A stretch of 9,505 nt of DNA from Lentisphaeria bacterium (GCA_007133055.1 SLNM01000219.1:1-9505); one strand, 5' to 3'; shown: positions 1 to 7,651, counted from the first letter of the stretch. The notes: generated by a model from the letters alone, not told the origin. A program made the numbers and translations.

Positions 1-341
1 ACTTGACGTACTCCAAGATCGGTGTCGGCTGCAAGCTGTTGAGATTGTGTGCAATGGCGCCTCGCAGTAGATGGCTCGTGAATTAATCAGGTTAAACTTG
101 TCGCACCCTAATCGAAAGAAAAAACCGGCGACGACTACGGGCGACGATTTGTGTGTCCAATCGTAATTTTATAATCGTCAACCGGCATGAGACCCGGCTG
201 CTCTCCGCCTTTCGCTGACGCATTACACTAATTCTTCGGGAGCACTGGATATTGTCTGTTAGTCAGATTACATTGTATTAGTTGCGGGCGCGGTCGTTCG
301 CGGTCGTTATTTTTTGGTTTTTCCCGTTTAGAAGTCATGCA
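1..341. other. Upstream region without a convincing gene
   Basis: This stretch lies before fmt and is more AT-rich than the genes. It holds a TATAAT at 170-175 and a few short repeats: GGCGACGA at 127-134 and again at 140-147, AATCGT at 159-164 and 173-178, and a 7-bp inverted pair GACGATT (143-149) / AATCGTC (173-179) flanking the promoter candidate. At the left edge all frames close early. A 27-codon open stretch on the minus strand runs from 82 off the window edge but follows a stop and has no ATG; two short plus-strand frames end at 69-71 and 84-86. Any of these could be a fragment of a neighbouring gene, but I cannot support a call. No tRNA or structured RNA was recognised. Confidence 0.6.
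149..175 (+). promoter_or_regulatory. Candidate sigma-70-type promoter upstream of fmt
   Basis: A perfect TATAAT lies at 170-175. The best -35 partner is a weak TTGTGT at 149-154 with a short 15-bp spacer. It sits inside a 7-bp inverted pair (143-149 / 173-179), which could be an operator or chance. A second, weaker candidate is TTGTCT (252-257) and TATTAG (276-281) with an 18-bp spacer, which would start transcription near 288. Either is compatible with an fmt start at 342. This rests on consensus matching only. Confidence 0.35.
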
Positions 342-1325
342 ATGTTGGAAGCGAGTTCACCCGTTGAAAAATCCCCAATCGCCGTATATTTTCTCGGGTC
401 CGGCAATCTGGCGGTGCCTGTGCTGCGTCAGTTGCTGGACCACCCGGCAGTTGAATTGGTAGGAGCCGGCACTCAGCCGGACCGACCCGGCGGGCGTCGT
501 CGCCGTTTGATCCCGACACCGGTCGGGAAGTATGCCCGGCAGGTTGGTTTGTTGCTGGACAAGCCGGATTCGGTTAAGTCCGCCGCTTTTCTGCGTCGTC
601 TGCAGTCCTGCCGTCCGGAAATCGTCGTGGTGGTTTCATTCGGTCAGATTCTCCCTCCCTCGGTGCTTGATTTACCCCCGCATGGTTGTCTGAATGTTCA
701 TGCGTCTGTGCTGCCTGCTCATCGTGGTGCTTCACCCATTGCCGCCGCCATTTTGGCGGGTGACAGCGAGACGGGGGTTTCCTTTATGCGCATGGAAAAG
801 GGTCTCGATACCGGGCCGCTGTATTCGGTGCATAGGCTGCCTGTCGGGGAGCAGGAAACGGCCGAGGAACTGGAGGCGCGCCTGGGGCAGTTGGCCGAGC
901 GTCATATTGTGGAAGTGCTGATGCAGGTCTGCCGAAGCAATTGCCCGGCGGCGCCCCAGGATCATGCGCGGGCCACATACGCCGGCAAGATTGCAAAGGA
1001 GGCGGCACGAATCGACTGGCGAGACGACGCCGGGCGGATTGCCCGTTGCATCCGCGCTTTCCAGCCGTGGCCGCGGGTGACCTGCCGGGTGGAAACCAAA
1101 TGCCGCGGTCCGCGTCAAATACAAATTGTACGCGGTCGCCCTGTGGAACTGGATGAACAATACCCGCCCGGCACTGTCTGCCAGGTTGACCGTGGCGGTT
1201 TTACCATTGCCTGCGGGCAGGGCGGTATTCGGGTTGAAAGATTGATCCCGGCGGGCTCGCGGGCTATGGAGGCGGAATGCTTCCTGCGCGGCCATCCCCT
1301 GGTCGAGGGGGCGGCGGCAACCTGA
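342..1325 (+). CDS. fmt: Methionyl-tRNA formyltransferase
   Basis: Cytosolic enzyme that transfers a formyl group from 10-formyltetrahydrofolate to the amino group of Met-tRNA(fMet), making the bacterial initiator. At 327 residues it is the usual family length. The Rossmann-like N-terminal formyltransferase domain (about 12-190) shows the TQPDRPGGR loop at 44-52 and the active-site stretch LNVHASVLPAHRGASPI around 117-133; by homology N118, H120 and D156 (in GLDTGPLY) are the catalytic triad. The C-terminal OB-like tRNA-binding domain begins with YAGKIAKEAARIDW and contains CIRAFQPWPR, as in known Fmt. I chose ATG 342 because the family N-terminus fits there. The in-frame TTG at 282 would add 20 mostly hydrophobic residues resembling a false signal peptide. 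No strong ribosome-binding site is visible. The usual partner def (peptide deformylase) is not adjacent. A terminator candidate follows, so fmt is probably transcribed apart from rng. Confidence 0.95.
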   Translation: MLEASSPVEKSPIAVYFLGSGNLAVPVLRQLLDHPAVELVGAGTQPDRPGGRRRRLIPTPVGKYARQVGLLLDKPDSVKSAAFLRRLQSCRPEIVVVVSFGQILPPSVLDLPPHGCLNVHASVLPAHRGASPIAAAILAGDSETGVSFMRMEKGLDTGPLYSVHRLPVGEQETAEELEARLGQLAERHIVEVLMQVCRSNCPAAPQDHARATYAGKIAKEAARIDWRDDAGRIARCIRAFQPWPRVTCRVETKCRGPRQIQIVRGRPVELDEQYPPGTVCQVDRGGFTIACGQGGIRVERLIPAGSRAMEAECFLRGHPLVEGAAAT

Positions 1326-1331
1326 TTTTGA

Positions 1332-1366
1332 GCGGGGGCAAAGGTGCGCCCCGACGCATATTTTTT
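1332..1366 (+). terminator. Probable Rho-independent terminator after fmt
   Basis: Seven bases after the fmt stop, GCG-GGGGC (1332-1339) can pair with GCCCC (1348-1352) and CGC (1355-1357), with a 2-nt GA bulge and an 8-nt loop (1340-1347). Six T residues follow at 1361-1366 after a 3-nt gap. Stem plus T-run is a typical intrinsic terminator, though the bulge weakens it. It would separate fmt from rng. Confidence 0.55.
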
Positions 1367-1404
1367 ACAATTTAAATTTCAATGAGAAGAGAGAACAATG
1401 ATCC

Positions 1405-3075
1405 ATGAAACAAATATTAATTAATGACGAGGGCCTGGAAACCCGGGTGGCGGTGGTCGATGACGGCCGCCTTTCGGACTACTTCATCGAACGCAAAGGA
1501 GAGGAACAACTGGTCGGCTCGATTTACAAAGGTGTGATCCGTAATTTGGAACCATCGCTGCAGGCGGCCTTTGTCGATATTGGAGTCGGGAAAAACGCTT
1601 TCCTGCACTATTGGGACATGCTGCCGGCCAGCCGCGACAAGCTGGAGCGGGAGTTTGGCATGGATGCCGGCAGTCAGCAGGGCGATGAGGAAAACGGCGA
1701 TTCGGGCGAGAACGGGGCAGAGTCGTCGGGGGCAGCCGCAAAAACCACCGCCGCTTCTATTCGAGAACGTTTTTTCCGGCGCAGAAAAGATCGCGGCGGC
1801 AAAGCCAGGAAAGGGCGGGGTGGTCGCGACAATATGGTTGGCGCCTGCACGATCGATGACATCCCCGATTTGTTTCCGGTCAATTCCGAGGTGCTAGTAC
1901 AGGTTTCCAAGGGCTCGATCGGGAGCAAGGGGCCGCGAGTTTCAACTAACCTCAGCATTGCCAGTCGGTATCTGGTCCTTTTGCCTAACTCCGAGTACAT
2001 CGGCCTGTCAAAGCGCATCAGCGACGCCGACGAGCGGAACCGGCTGCGAAAAATACTCTCGAAGCATCCTCTGCCCAAGGGGATGGGGTTGGTTTGCCGG
2101 ACCGTCGGGGCAGGCAAGAAAGAGCAGATATTCGAGCGTGACCTGGCCAGTCTGGTTGATTCCTGGAAACGGGCGGAGGAGAAAATGAAAACCTGCCGCG
2201 CCCCCTGCTGTGTCTACAAGGAGCCAACCCTTGTCGAACGCTGTCTGCGCGACTACCTGAACGAGCATGTGGACGAGGTGGTGACCGACTCCAGGGAAAT
2301 TCACGAGCTGGTTATGGACATGATCCGCAAGCTTAGCCGCAACGAAAGAGTCAGAGTGCGCCTGTACAGGGAGACACAGCCGCTGTTCGACCGCTATCGT
2401 CTGCGAGATGAAATCGACAATATCTTTCAGCGTCAGGTGAAGCTGCCCAGCGGCGGCTCCATCTGCATTGATGAAACCGAGGCATTGACCGCCATTGACG
2501 TCAACAGCGGTAAGAATCGCGAGGGCAAGGATCACCCGGAAACCATTCTCCGAACCAATTTGGAGGCGGTTGACGAGATCGCCCGGCAATTGAAAATTCG
2601 CAATATCGGAGGCCTGATTGTTCTGGACCTGATTGATATGCGCAGCCGCAAGGATATTCAGAAAGTGTTCAGCTCGCTTAAGGAGTCGCTGGCCGACGAC
2701 CGCGCCAAAACCAAGCTGTGCCCGGTTTCCGCTCTGGGCTTGGTGGAGATGACCCGGCAGCGCGAACATGAAAGCCTGCATGACACCGTCTACACACCAT
2801 GCCCTTACTGTCAGGGGCGAGGCGCCGTGAAATCGCCGACCAGTGTCAGCGTGGAAATTCAGAGAAGACTGCAAATGCTGCTGCGGGGCAGAAAGAAACG
2901 ACAGATTCGAGTAATGGTTCATCCGCGCATTCTCGAACGTCTGAAGAACGAGGATGCCGATTTGCTGCACGCCATGGAGAATGAGTTCGGCGGCGAACTC
3001 TCATTCCGCGCCGACCCGGACCTTCATATCGAGCAGTTCAACCTGATCGATGCAGCCACCGGCAACGAGCTGTAA
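1405..3075 (+). CDS. rng: Ribonuclease G/E family endoribonuclease
   Basis: Single-strand-specific, 5'-end-dependent endoribonuclease that in other bacteria matures 16S rRNA 5' ends and takes part in mRNA decay. At 556 residues it is longer than E. coli RNase G (489) and lacks the long scaffold tail of RNase E, so G-type is preferred. An S1 domain spans about 30-180 (LVGSIYKGVIRNLEPSLQAAFVDIG at 36-60) and is split by a charged insertion at about 75-148. The catalytic region has DETEALTAIDVNSG with D365 and VLDLIDM with D408/D411, matching the metal-binding aspartates of RNase E (D303, D346). SALGLVEMTRQR and the zinc-link CPYCQGRG (C466, C469) follow, then a short C-terminal domain. ATG 1405 fits the family N-terminus; a purine-rich GAGAAGAGAGAA lies upstream. 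TACAAT at 1366-1371 is a possible -10 without a clear -35. The first permease gene starts 49 nt downstream with no terminator between, so cotranscription is possible. Confidence 0.93.
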   Translation: MKQILINDEGLETRVAVVDDGRLSDYFIERKGEEQLVGSIYKGVIRNLEPSLQAAFVDIGVGKNAFLHYWDMLPASRDKLEREFGMDAGSQQGDEENGDSGENGAESSGAAAKTTAASIRERFFRRRKDRGGKARKGRGGRDNMVGACTIDDIPDLFPVNSEVLVQVSKGSIGSKGPRVSTNLSIASRYLVLLPNSEYIGLSKRISDADERNRLRKILSKHPLPKGMGLVCRTVGAGKKEQIFERDLASLVDSWKRAEEKMKTCRAPCCVYKEPTLVERCLRDYLNEHVDEVVTDSREIHELVMDMIRKLSRNERVRVRLYRETQPLFDRYRLRDEIDNIFQRQVKLPSGGSICIDETEALTAIDVNSGKNREGKDHPETILRTNLEAVDEIARQLKIRNIGGLIVLDLIDMRSRKDIQKVFSSLKESLADDRAKTKLCPVSALGLVEMTRQREHESLHDTVYTPCPYCQGRGAVKSPTSVSVEIQRRLQMLLRGRKKRQIRVMVHPRILERLKNEDADLLHAMENEFGGELSFRADPDLHIEQFNLIDAATGNEL

Positions 3076-3124
3076 TTTCAAATGTTTCAAGGTTGCGAAA
3101 CAACTTCGCCACGGGTCTCGACCA

Positions 3125-4228
3125 ATGAACGATATCCCGCCATCAGCATCGTCCGCCGCCGCCCGGCACAACTTGCGCCGTCTGGCCATCTACACATTCG
3201 TGCGCCTGGCCGGGCTGCTGATAACAGTCGCGGTCGGGGTCTACATTACCATTTTCATTGCCCACGGTGGCGGTCAGTTGGATCAACTGCGGCAGGCTCA
3301 GATTCAGGCCGAGGTATCGGAGCGCATCGCCGGCATGGAGGAGTTTCGGGACTACACCCCGGCTGAGCGCAACCAGTTGATCCGAGACGAGGTGCAGCGC
3401 GAAATCGAGCGTTTGCGTCTGGACCAGCCTTTTGTCTATCGCAGCCTGGACTACCTTTCCCGAGCCATGACCTTGAATCTGGGGCGTGCCGAACAGATGT
3501 TCAGCGACGCCGGCTCGCGCCGGGTGTACCACATTATTGGCGAACGGCTGCCGGCCACGCTGCTGCTCTTCGGCACCGCCAATCTGCTGGTTTTTTTCAT
3601 TGCCTTGTTCGCAGCGCTGGCACTTTCGCGCCGCTATGGCGGCAAGCTGGACCGCACTATTATCGGTCTGGCGCCTTTGTCGGCTGCGCCCGGTTGGTTC
3701 TACGGAATTTTTCTGATTCTGCTTTTCGCCTTTGTCATACCCTGGTTTCCGGCTGGCGGGATGGTGGCGGCGCCGCCGCCGGAGGGGCGGCTGGCCTACG
3801 CCCTGAGCGTGGTGCGACACATGGCGCTGCCAGTGGCGGCGATGCTGGTGTCTTCGATATTCATCTCCATCTATTCCTGGCGCACCTTTTTTCTGATCTA
3901 TTCCAGCGAAGACTATGTGGAGATGGCCCGGGCCAAGGGGTTGTCCTCGGGAGACATCGAACGCCGGTATATATTGCGCCCGACACTGCCGCCGATCATC
4001 ACCAGTTTCGCCCTCATGCTCATCGGCCTCTGGGGCGGTGCAATCATCCTCGAGCAGGTTTTCAACTGGCCGGGGCTGGGCACCATGCTATTCGCCGCCA
4101 TCGGCCACCTGGATACTCCGGTTATCATCGGTGGCGTGGTCATCTACGCCTACCTGCTGGCCGCCACTCTGTTTGTGCTGGACATCCTTTATGCTGTTCT
4201 CGATCCCAGAGTAAAACTGCAAAACTGA
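3125..4228 (+). CDS. ABC importer permease, DppB/OppB type
   Basis: Inner-membrane subunit of a peptide-type (Dpp/Opp) ABC importer. It has 367 residues. TM1 is about 22-46, followed by a charged extracytoplasmic stretch (about 50-135) that ends in the family signatures LRLDQPFVYRSLDYLSR and LGRAEQMF, then GERLPATLLL before TM2 (about 142-168). The remaining TM segments carry the EAA-type coupling loop EDYVEMARAKGLS...RRYILRPTLPPI (about 262-291), which docks the ATPases, and the typical ending NWPGLGTMLFAAI...LDILYAVLDPRVK. I chose ATG 3125. An in-frame ATG at 3050 would overlap the end of rng and add 25 residues with no family match. The Shine-Dalgarno is weak. The 53-70 stretch is Gln/Glu-rich and may be helical. 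YejB and sugar-oligomer relatives cannot be excluded, so the substrate is unknown and no symbol is assigned. Confidence 0.9.
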   Translation: MNDIPPSASSAAARHNLRRLAIYTFVRLAGLLITVAVGVYITIFIAHGGGQLDQLRQAQIQAEVSERIAGMEEFRDYTPAERNQLIRDEVQREIERLRLDQPFVYRSLDYLSRAMTLNLGRAEQMFSDAGSRRVYHIIGERLPATLLLFGTANLLVFFIALFAALALSRRYGGKLDRTIIGLAPLSAAPGWFYGIFLILLFAFVIPWFPAGGMVAAPPPEGRLAYALSVVRHMALPVAAMLVSSIFISIYSWRTFFLIYSSEDYVEMARAKGLSSGDIERRYILRPTLPPIITSFALMLIGLWGGAIILEQVFNWPGLGTMLFAAIGHLDTPVIIGGVVIYAYLLAATLFVLDILYAVLDPRVKLQN

Positions 4229-4267
4229 CTAATCCCTGAATCAGGTAATCATCAGGATAATTATCAA

Positions 4268-5602
4268 ATGAATCGCTGGCGCGCAGCTTTGCAAGAGCTG
4301 AAAAAGTATCCCACCGCCGTGGCCGGGCTGCTGCTGATCGCCTTTCTGCTTGGCCTCTCGGCCTATGCCGTAATCGCCATTCCCTACCGTCAGGCTCTGG
4401 AGCTATGGAGGGGAGGGGAGCATTGGCAGGCGCACCCCCGCAACGCCGCACCCGCCTGGACTAACCTTTTCAGACGCCGCAAACTCCCCCCTACAGTACG
4501 TCTGGACAGTGTAGACAATGGATTGGCGGAGCAGGACGAGCTGGCCGGACTGCGACGACAGCGGATTACCCTGCCGTTCACCTTCAATTATTTCGATTTC
4601 CCCTCGGAAATCAACCTGTTTTTGGAAACCGAGTTCACTCGAAAGACTCCTTTGCTCAGCATCCGCTGGCAAACTCCGGATGGCCGGCAGATCGATCTGG
4701 GTGCCTATCGTCCGCTGCGCCGCCAGCGGCTGTCCCTTTCGCAGGACCGCGAATTGGCTGCCAGGCTCGGCCATCCCGGGCATATCGGGTTAATGACAGG
4801 CTCTGCCGAGTCCGAACATCCCACCGTGCTGCGGGGCGACTACCAGGTGGTACTGGAGATTCTGCATTTCGAACCAGGATCGCAATTGCGGGCCGATTTC
4901 ATTGTCTATGGCCGGGTGCATGGGCTGGCGGGCACTGACCATCAGCGTCGAGACTTGCTGGTGGCTCTGCTGTGGGGCACTCCGATAGCGCTGCTTTTCG
5001 GGCTGGCGGCGGCGCTTGGCACCACTCTGACCACGCTGGTTATCGCCACCGCCGGGGTCTGGTACGGCGGTCGTATCGATGCCGCCATTCAGCGCATAAC
5101 CGAGGTCAATATGATTCTTCCGCTGCTGCCTGTCCTGGTCATGGTTGGCACTCTGTACTCACGCAGTCTCTGGCTAATGCTCGCGGTGGTGGTGGCGTTC
5201 GGACTGTTCAGCGCCGGTGTAAAAATGTACCGGGCTATGCTTCTGCCAGTGCGCCGCGCCCCCTTTGTCGAGGCGGCCCAGGCTTACGGAGCCGGTTCCC
5301 GCAGGATTATTTTTCGCTACATGATCCCCCGTGTTCTGCCGGTGCTGGTTCCCGCCTTTGTCACCCTGATTCCAACCTTTGTTTTTCTGGAAGCATCCCT
5401 GGCCGTTCTTGGCCTGGGCGATCCGCTCCTGCCAACCTGGGGAAAAATACTCAATGACGCCCAGCAGCAGAGCGCGCTGTATAATCAGCACTATTACTGG
5501 GTTCTGACTCCGGCGGCAATGCTCATGCTGACCGGTCTCGGCTTCGCCCTCCTTGGCTTTGCCATGGATCGAATATTCAACCCCCGGTTGAGGTCTGATT
5601 AA
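4268..5602 (+). CDS. ABC importer permease, DppC/OppC type, with large extracytoplasmic domain
   Basis: Second permease of the importer, 444 residues against roughly 280-340 for common DppC/OppC/YejE proteins. TM1 is about 16-39. A soluble stretch of about 180 residues (41-218) follows. It looks rich in beta strands (for example ITLPFTFNYFDFP near 100-112, SIRWQTPDGRQIDLG near 131-145, DYQVVLEILHF near 191-201) and contains no cysteine. It ends at GLAGTDHQRRDLLVALLWGTP, the family GTDxxGRD entry to the transmembrane core with the second Gly replaced by Arg. The core has further TM segments from about 236 to 433 and the coupling loop FVEAAQAYGAGSRRIIFRYMIPRVLP (333-358), followed by LGLGDPLLPTWG. 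ATG 4268 has AGGA at 4254-4257, 10 nt upstream. The 39-nt gap from the first permease and the shared strand indicate one operon. The extra domain may contact substrate or a binding protein; this is inference. Confidence 0.88.
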   Translation: MNRWRAALQELKKYPTAVAGLLLIAFLLGLSAYAVIAIPYRQALELWRGGEHWQAHPRNAAPAWTNLFRRRKLPPTVRLDSVDNGLAEQDELAGLRRQRITLPFTFNYFDFPSEINLFLETEFTRKTPLLSIRWQTPDGRQIDLGAYRPLRRQRLSLSQDRELAARLGHPGHIGLMTGSAESEHPTVLRGDYQVVLEILHFEPGSQLRADFIVYGRVHGLAGTDHQRRDLLVALLWGTPIALLFGLAAALGTTLTTLVIATAGVWYGGRIDAAIQRITEVNMILPLLPVLVMVGTLYSRSLWLMLAVVVAFGLFSAGVKMYRAMLLPVRRAPFVEAAQAYGAGSRRIIFRYMIPRVLPVLVPAFVTLIPTFVFLEASLAVLGLGDPLLPTWGKILNDAQQQSALYNQHYYWVLTPAAMLMLTGLGFALLGFAMDRIFNPRLRSD

Positions 5603-5634
5603 CGGCGGAAATATATCTGTCAAAAGTGGCAAGC

Positions 5635-6633
5635 ATGGTTGAATCAAACAACAAACCTCTGTTGCAGGTGGAGGACTTGCGTCTGCACTACCGCAGTGCC
5701 GAGGGTGTGGTTCGGGCGGTCGACGGGGTCGACCTGACGATCGAACGCAATCAGGCGCTGGTTCTGCTTGGCGAGTCCGGCTGCGGCAAGAGTTCGCTGG
5801 CCAAGGCTTTGCTGCGACTGCTTCCGCGCAATGTGGAGAGCCTTGCCGGGCGAGCCTGGCTGGACGGCGAGGAGGTGATTGGTCTTGGCGAGGAGCAGTT
5901 TCGCCGCCGCGTTCGCTGGCGGCGCATTGCCATTGTCATGCAGGCGGCCATGAACTCACTGAATCCGGTGGTCCGGGTGGGGGCGCAGGTGGCTGAACCA
6001 TTGCGGGTTCACTATGGCTGGTCGCGCGCCAAAGCTCTGGACCGGGCCGGGGAGACTTTTCAATTGGTCGGTATTCCGACTGACTTTCTGATCCGCTATC
6101 CTTTCGAGCTGTCCGGCGGGATGCGGCAGCGGGCGGTTCTGGCCATGGCACTGGCAGCCAGCCCGGAACTGGTCATTCTCGATGAACCAACCTCCGCTCT
6201 CGATGGTCTGACCCAGGCCAACATAATGAATGTACTCAAACGAATCAAGCAGGAACTGCATACCAGTTTTCTGCTGATCACCCACGATATTGCGACTTCC
6301 AGTGAAATCGCCGACCAAGTGGCGCTGATGTACGCCGGCCAGATTGTCGAATTCAGCTCGGCCCGGGATTTTTTCCGTCAACCCGCCCATCCCTATGCCC
6401 AGGCACTGCTGGCCAGTGTGCCTCGTCTGCGCCGAAAAATCCGACCGGAATACATTCCCGGTCAGCCGCCCAGTCTGATTGCTCCGCCTGCTGGCTGTCG
6501 TTTCGCCGACCGCTGCCCGCATCGTTTCGAAAGGTGCAGTGAATGCCCGCCGATGTTCGACCGGGCGCCAGGGAGAAAAATCAGATGCTGGCTCGAAGCA
6601 GCACCGTCGAATCTTGACAGGGAGACGCCATGA
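5635..6633 (+). CDS. ABC importer ATP-binding protein, DppD/OppD type
   Basis: Cytoplasmic ATPase subunit that powers the importer together with the next gene product. At 332 residues it is the family length. Visible motifs are Walker A GESGCGKSS (46-54), Q-loop with VMQAAMNSLNP, ABC signature LSGGMRQ (159-165), Walker B LVILDEP (179-185, catalytic E184) and switch H217 in ITHD. The C-terminal oligopeptide-type extension has HPYAQALLASVP and PGQPPSL, then a Cys-rich segment with C288, C294, C301, C304 and a later Cys; such cysteines are linked to an iron-sulfur cluster in some characterised relatives. ATG 5635 is preferred; an in-frame GTG at 5626 would add three residues, and neither start has a strong Shine-Dalgarno. 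The Q-loop reads QAAMNSLNP rather than the commoner QDPMTSLNP, a variant I associate with some thermophile and archaeal peptide/oligosaccharide systems. The gene ends in an ATGA overlap with its partner. Confidence 0.93.
   Translation: MVESNNKPLLQVEDLRLHYRSAEGVVRAVDGVDLTIERNQALVLLGESGCGKSSLAKALLRLLPRNVESLAGRAWLDGEEVIGLGEEQFRRRVRWRRIAIVMQAAMNSLNPVVRVGAQVAEPLRVHYGWSRAKALDRAGETFQLVGIPTDFLIRYPFELSGGMRQRAVLAMALAASPELVILDEPTSALDGLTQANIMNVLKRIKQELHTSFLLITHDIATSSEIADQVALMYAGQIVEFSSARDFFRQPAHPYAQALLASVPRLRRKIRPEYIPGQPPSLIAPPAGCRFADRCPHRFERCSECPPMFDRAPGRKIRCWLEAAPSNLDRETP
6619..6624 (+). promoter_or_regulatory. Strong ribosome-binding site for the DppF-type gene
   Basis: AGGGAG lies 5 nt before the ATG at 6630, inside the end of the preceding ATPase gene. 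It is the clearest Shine-Dalgarno in the window. It supports the 6630 start and, with the ATGA stop-start overlap, translational coupling of the two ATPases. Confidence 0.7.
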
Positions 6634-7649
6634 GCGAGTTTGCAACAGGGGATGGAGTGAACACCAAAGACGCTACTCTGCTCTCGGTGCGTCAACTGCG
6701 AACCTGGTTCGAGCTGCGGCGCTGGGGGCTGCTCAAAGTCGGCGACGTACGGGCGGTCGATGGGCTGGACTTTGAAATGCGGCGGGGTGAGGCGGTCGCC
6801 TTTGTCGGTGAAAGCGGCTGCGGGAAAAGCTCGCTTGCACGCACTCTGCTCGGCCTGTACCGACCGACCGCGGGTTCAATTTGGATCGAGGGCGAGGACA
6901 TGGCCGGGTTCGACCGGCATCAACTGCATCTGTACCGGAGGAAAATCGGGTATGTGCAGCAGGACCCCTATGCCGCCCTGCCGCCTTTCATGCAGGTGCG
7001 AAGAATCCTGCGGGAGCCACTGATCGTTCATGGCAACCGCGACCGCGAAGATCAGGAGCGGAAAATTCGCGCGGCTCTCAGAGAGGTTCGCCTGGAGCCG
7101 CCCGAGACTTACCTGACGAAATTTCCGCACATGCTCAGCGGCGGTCAGCAGCAAAGAGTGGTGATCGCCCGCGCCCTGATCCTGAAGCCGGCACTGATCA
7201 TAGCCGATGAACCAGTGTCCATGCTCGATGCCTCGGTCCGGGTCGAAATCCTCAATCTGCTCAGGCAAATTCAGCAACAGCGCAATCTTACCCTGGCCTT
7301 CATCACGCACGATCTGTCGACCGTACGTTACTTCGCCAACCGGATTATGGTCATGTACGCAGGTCAAATAGTCGAACGTGCCCCGGTCGATACGTTGCTG
7401 GATCAGCCGCGCCATCCCTATACCCAGGCGCTGCTTGAAGCACTGCCCGATCCGGACCCGGACAACGCGCAAAAAATCCGGCGCCTGCCCAAAGGCGAGC
7501 CGCCCAGCCTGGTCAGCCCGCCTTCAGGATGCCGGTTTCACCCTCGCTGCCCGCACGCCATCAAAGGGCTATGCGAGATCAAGCCCCCGCCCGAATTCCC
7601 TATCGCACCCGAGCACGGCGCGGCCTGCTGGCTGAACCAGCCGAGCTGA
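6630..7649 (+). CDS. ABC importer ATP-binding protein, DppF/OppF type
   Basis: Second cytoplasmic ATPase of the importer, 339 residues, expected to form a heterodimer with the DppD-type protein. Motifs are Walker A GESGCGKSS (60-68), Q-loop GYVQQDPYAALPP, signature LSGGQQQ (169-175), Walker B LIIADEP (189-195, E194) and switch H227 in FITHD. The C-terminal extension shows HPYTQALLEALPDPDP, KGEPPSLVSPPSGC and a Cys-rich ending (CRFHPRCPHA, LCEIKPP, CWL) typical of oligopeptide-class ATPases. The N-terminal ELRRWGLLKVGDVRAVDGLDF matches DppF/OppF, where a short insertion precedes the first core strand. The start is fixed by the ribosome-binding site and the ATGA overlap. This is the last gene of the plus-strand run. 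The stop at 7647-7649 is followed by a short hairpin and then the convergent decarboxylase gene. The transported compound cannot be told from the ATPase. Confidence 0.94.
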   Translation: MSEFATGDGVNTKDATLLSVRQLRTWFELRRWGLLKVGDVRAVDGLDFEMRRGEAVAFVGESGCGKSSLARTLLGLYRPTAGSIWIEGEDMAGFDRHQLHLYRRKIGYVQQDPYAALPPFMQVRRILREPLIVHGNRDREDQERKIRAALREVRLEPPETYLTKFPHMLSGGQQQRVVIARALILKPALIIADEPVSMLDASVRVEILNLLRQIQQQRNLTLAFITHDLSTVRYFANRIMVMYAGQIVERAPVDTLLDQPRHPYTQALLEALPDPDPDNAQKIRRLPKGEPPSLVSPPSGCRFHPRCPHAIKGLCEIKPPPEFPIAPEHGAACWLNQPS

Positions 7650-7651
7650 AG

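Noticed and set aside
1..85. 27-codon minus-strand open stretch running off the left edge (includes AIAHNLNSLQPTPILEYVK)
   Set aside because: It looks somewhat protein-like, but it begins at a stop, has no ATG and is too short to identify. Plus-strand frames over the same bases are equally open.
282..341. Upstream TTG start for fmt giving a hydrophobic, signal-like N-terminus
   Set aside because: Fmt is a cytosolic enzyme of about 310-330 residues. The ATG at 342 gives the normal length, and the extra 20 residues match nothing in the family.
2008..2970. 320-codon open frame on the minus strand inside rng
   Set aside because: It is a shadow of rng. The plus-strand frame has all RNase G/E catalytic motifs, and the antisense translation shows no family pattern.
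3089..3106. GTTTC ... GAAAC possible hairpin between rng and the first permease
   Set aside because: A 5-bp AT-rich stem with an 8-nt loop and no T-run is too weak to call a terminator.
3050..3124. Earlier start for the first permease, overlapping the end of rng
   Set aside because: The added 25 residues share no similarity with permease N-termini and would read the rng end in another frame. ATG 3125 places TM1 at the usual distance.
4235..4257. CCTGAATCAGG palindrome and repeated ATCAGG between the two permease genes
   Set aside because: The arms are only 5 bp and there is no T-run. The second ATCAGG simply supplies the Shine-Dalgarno of the next gene.
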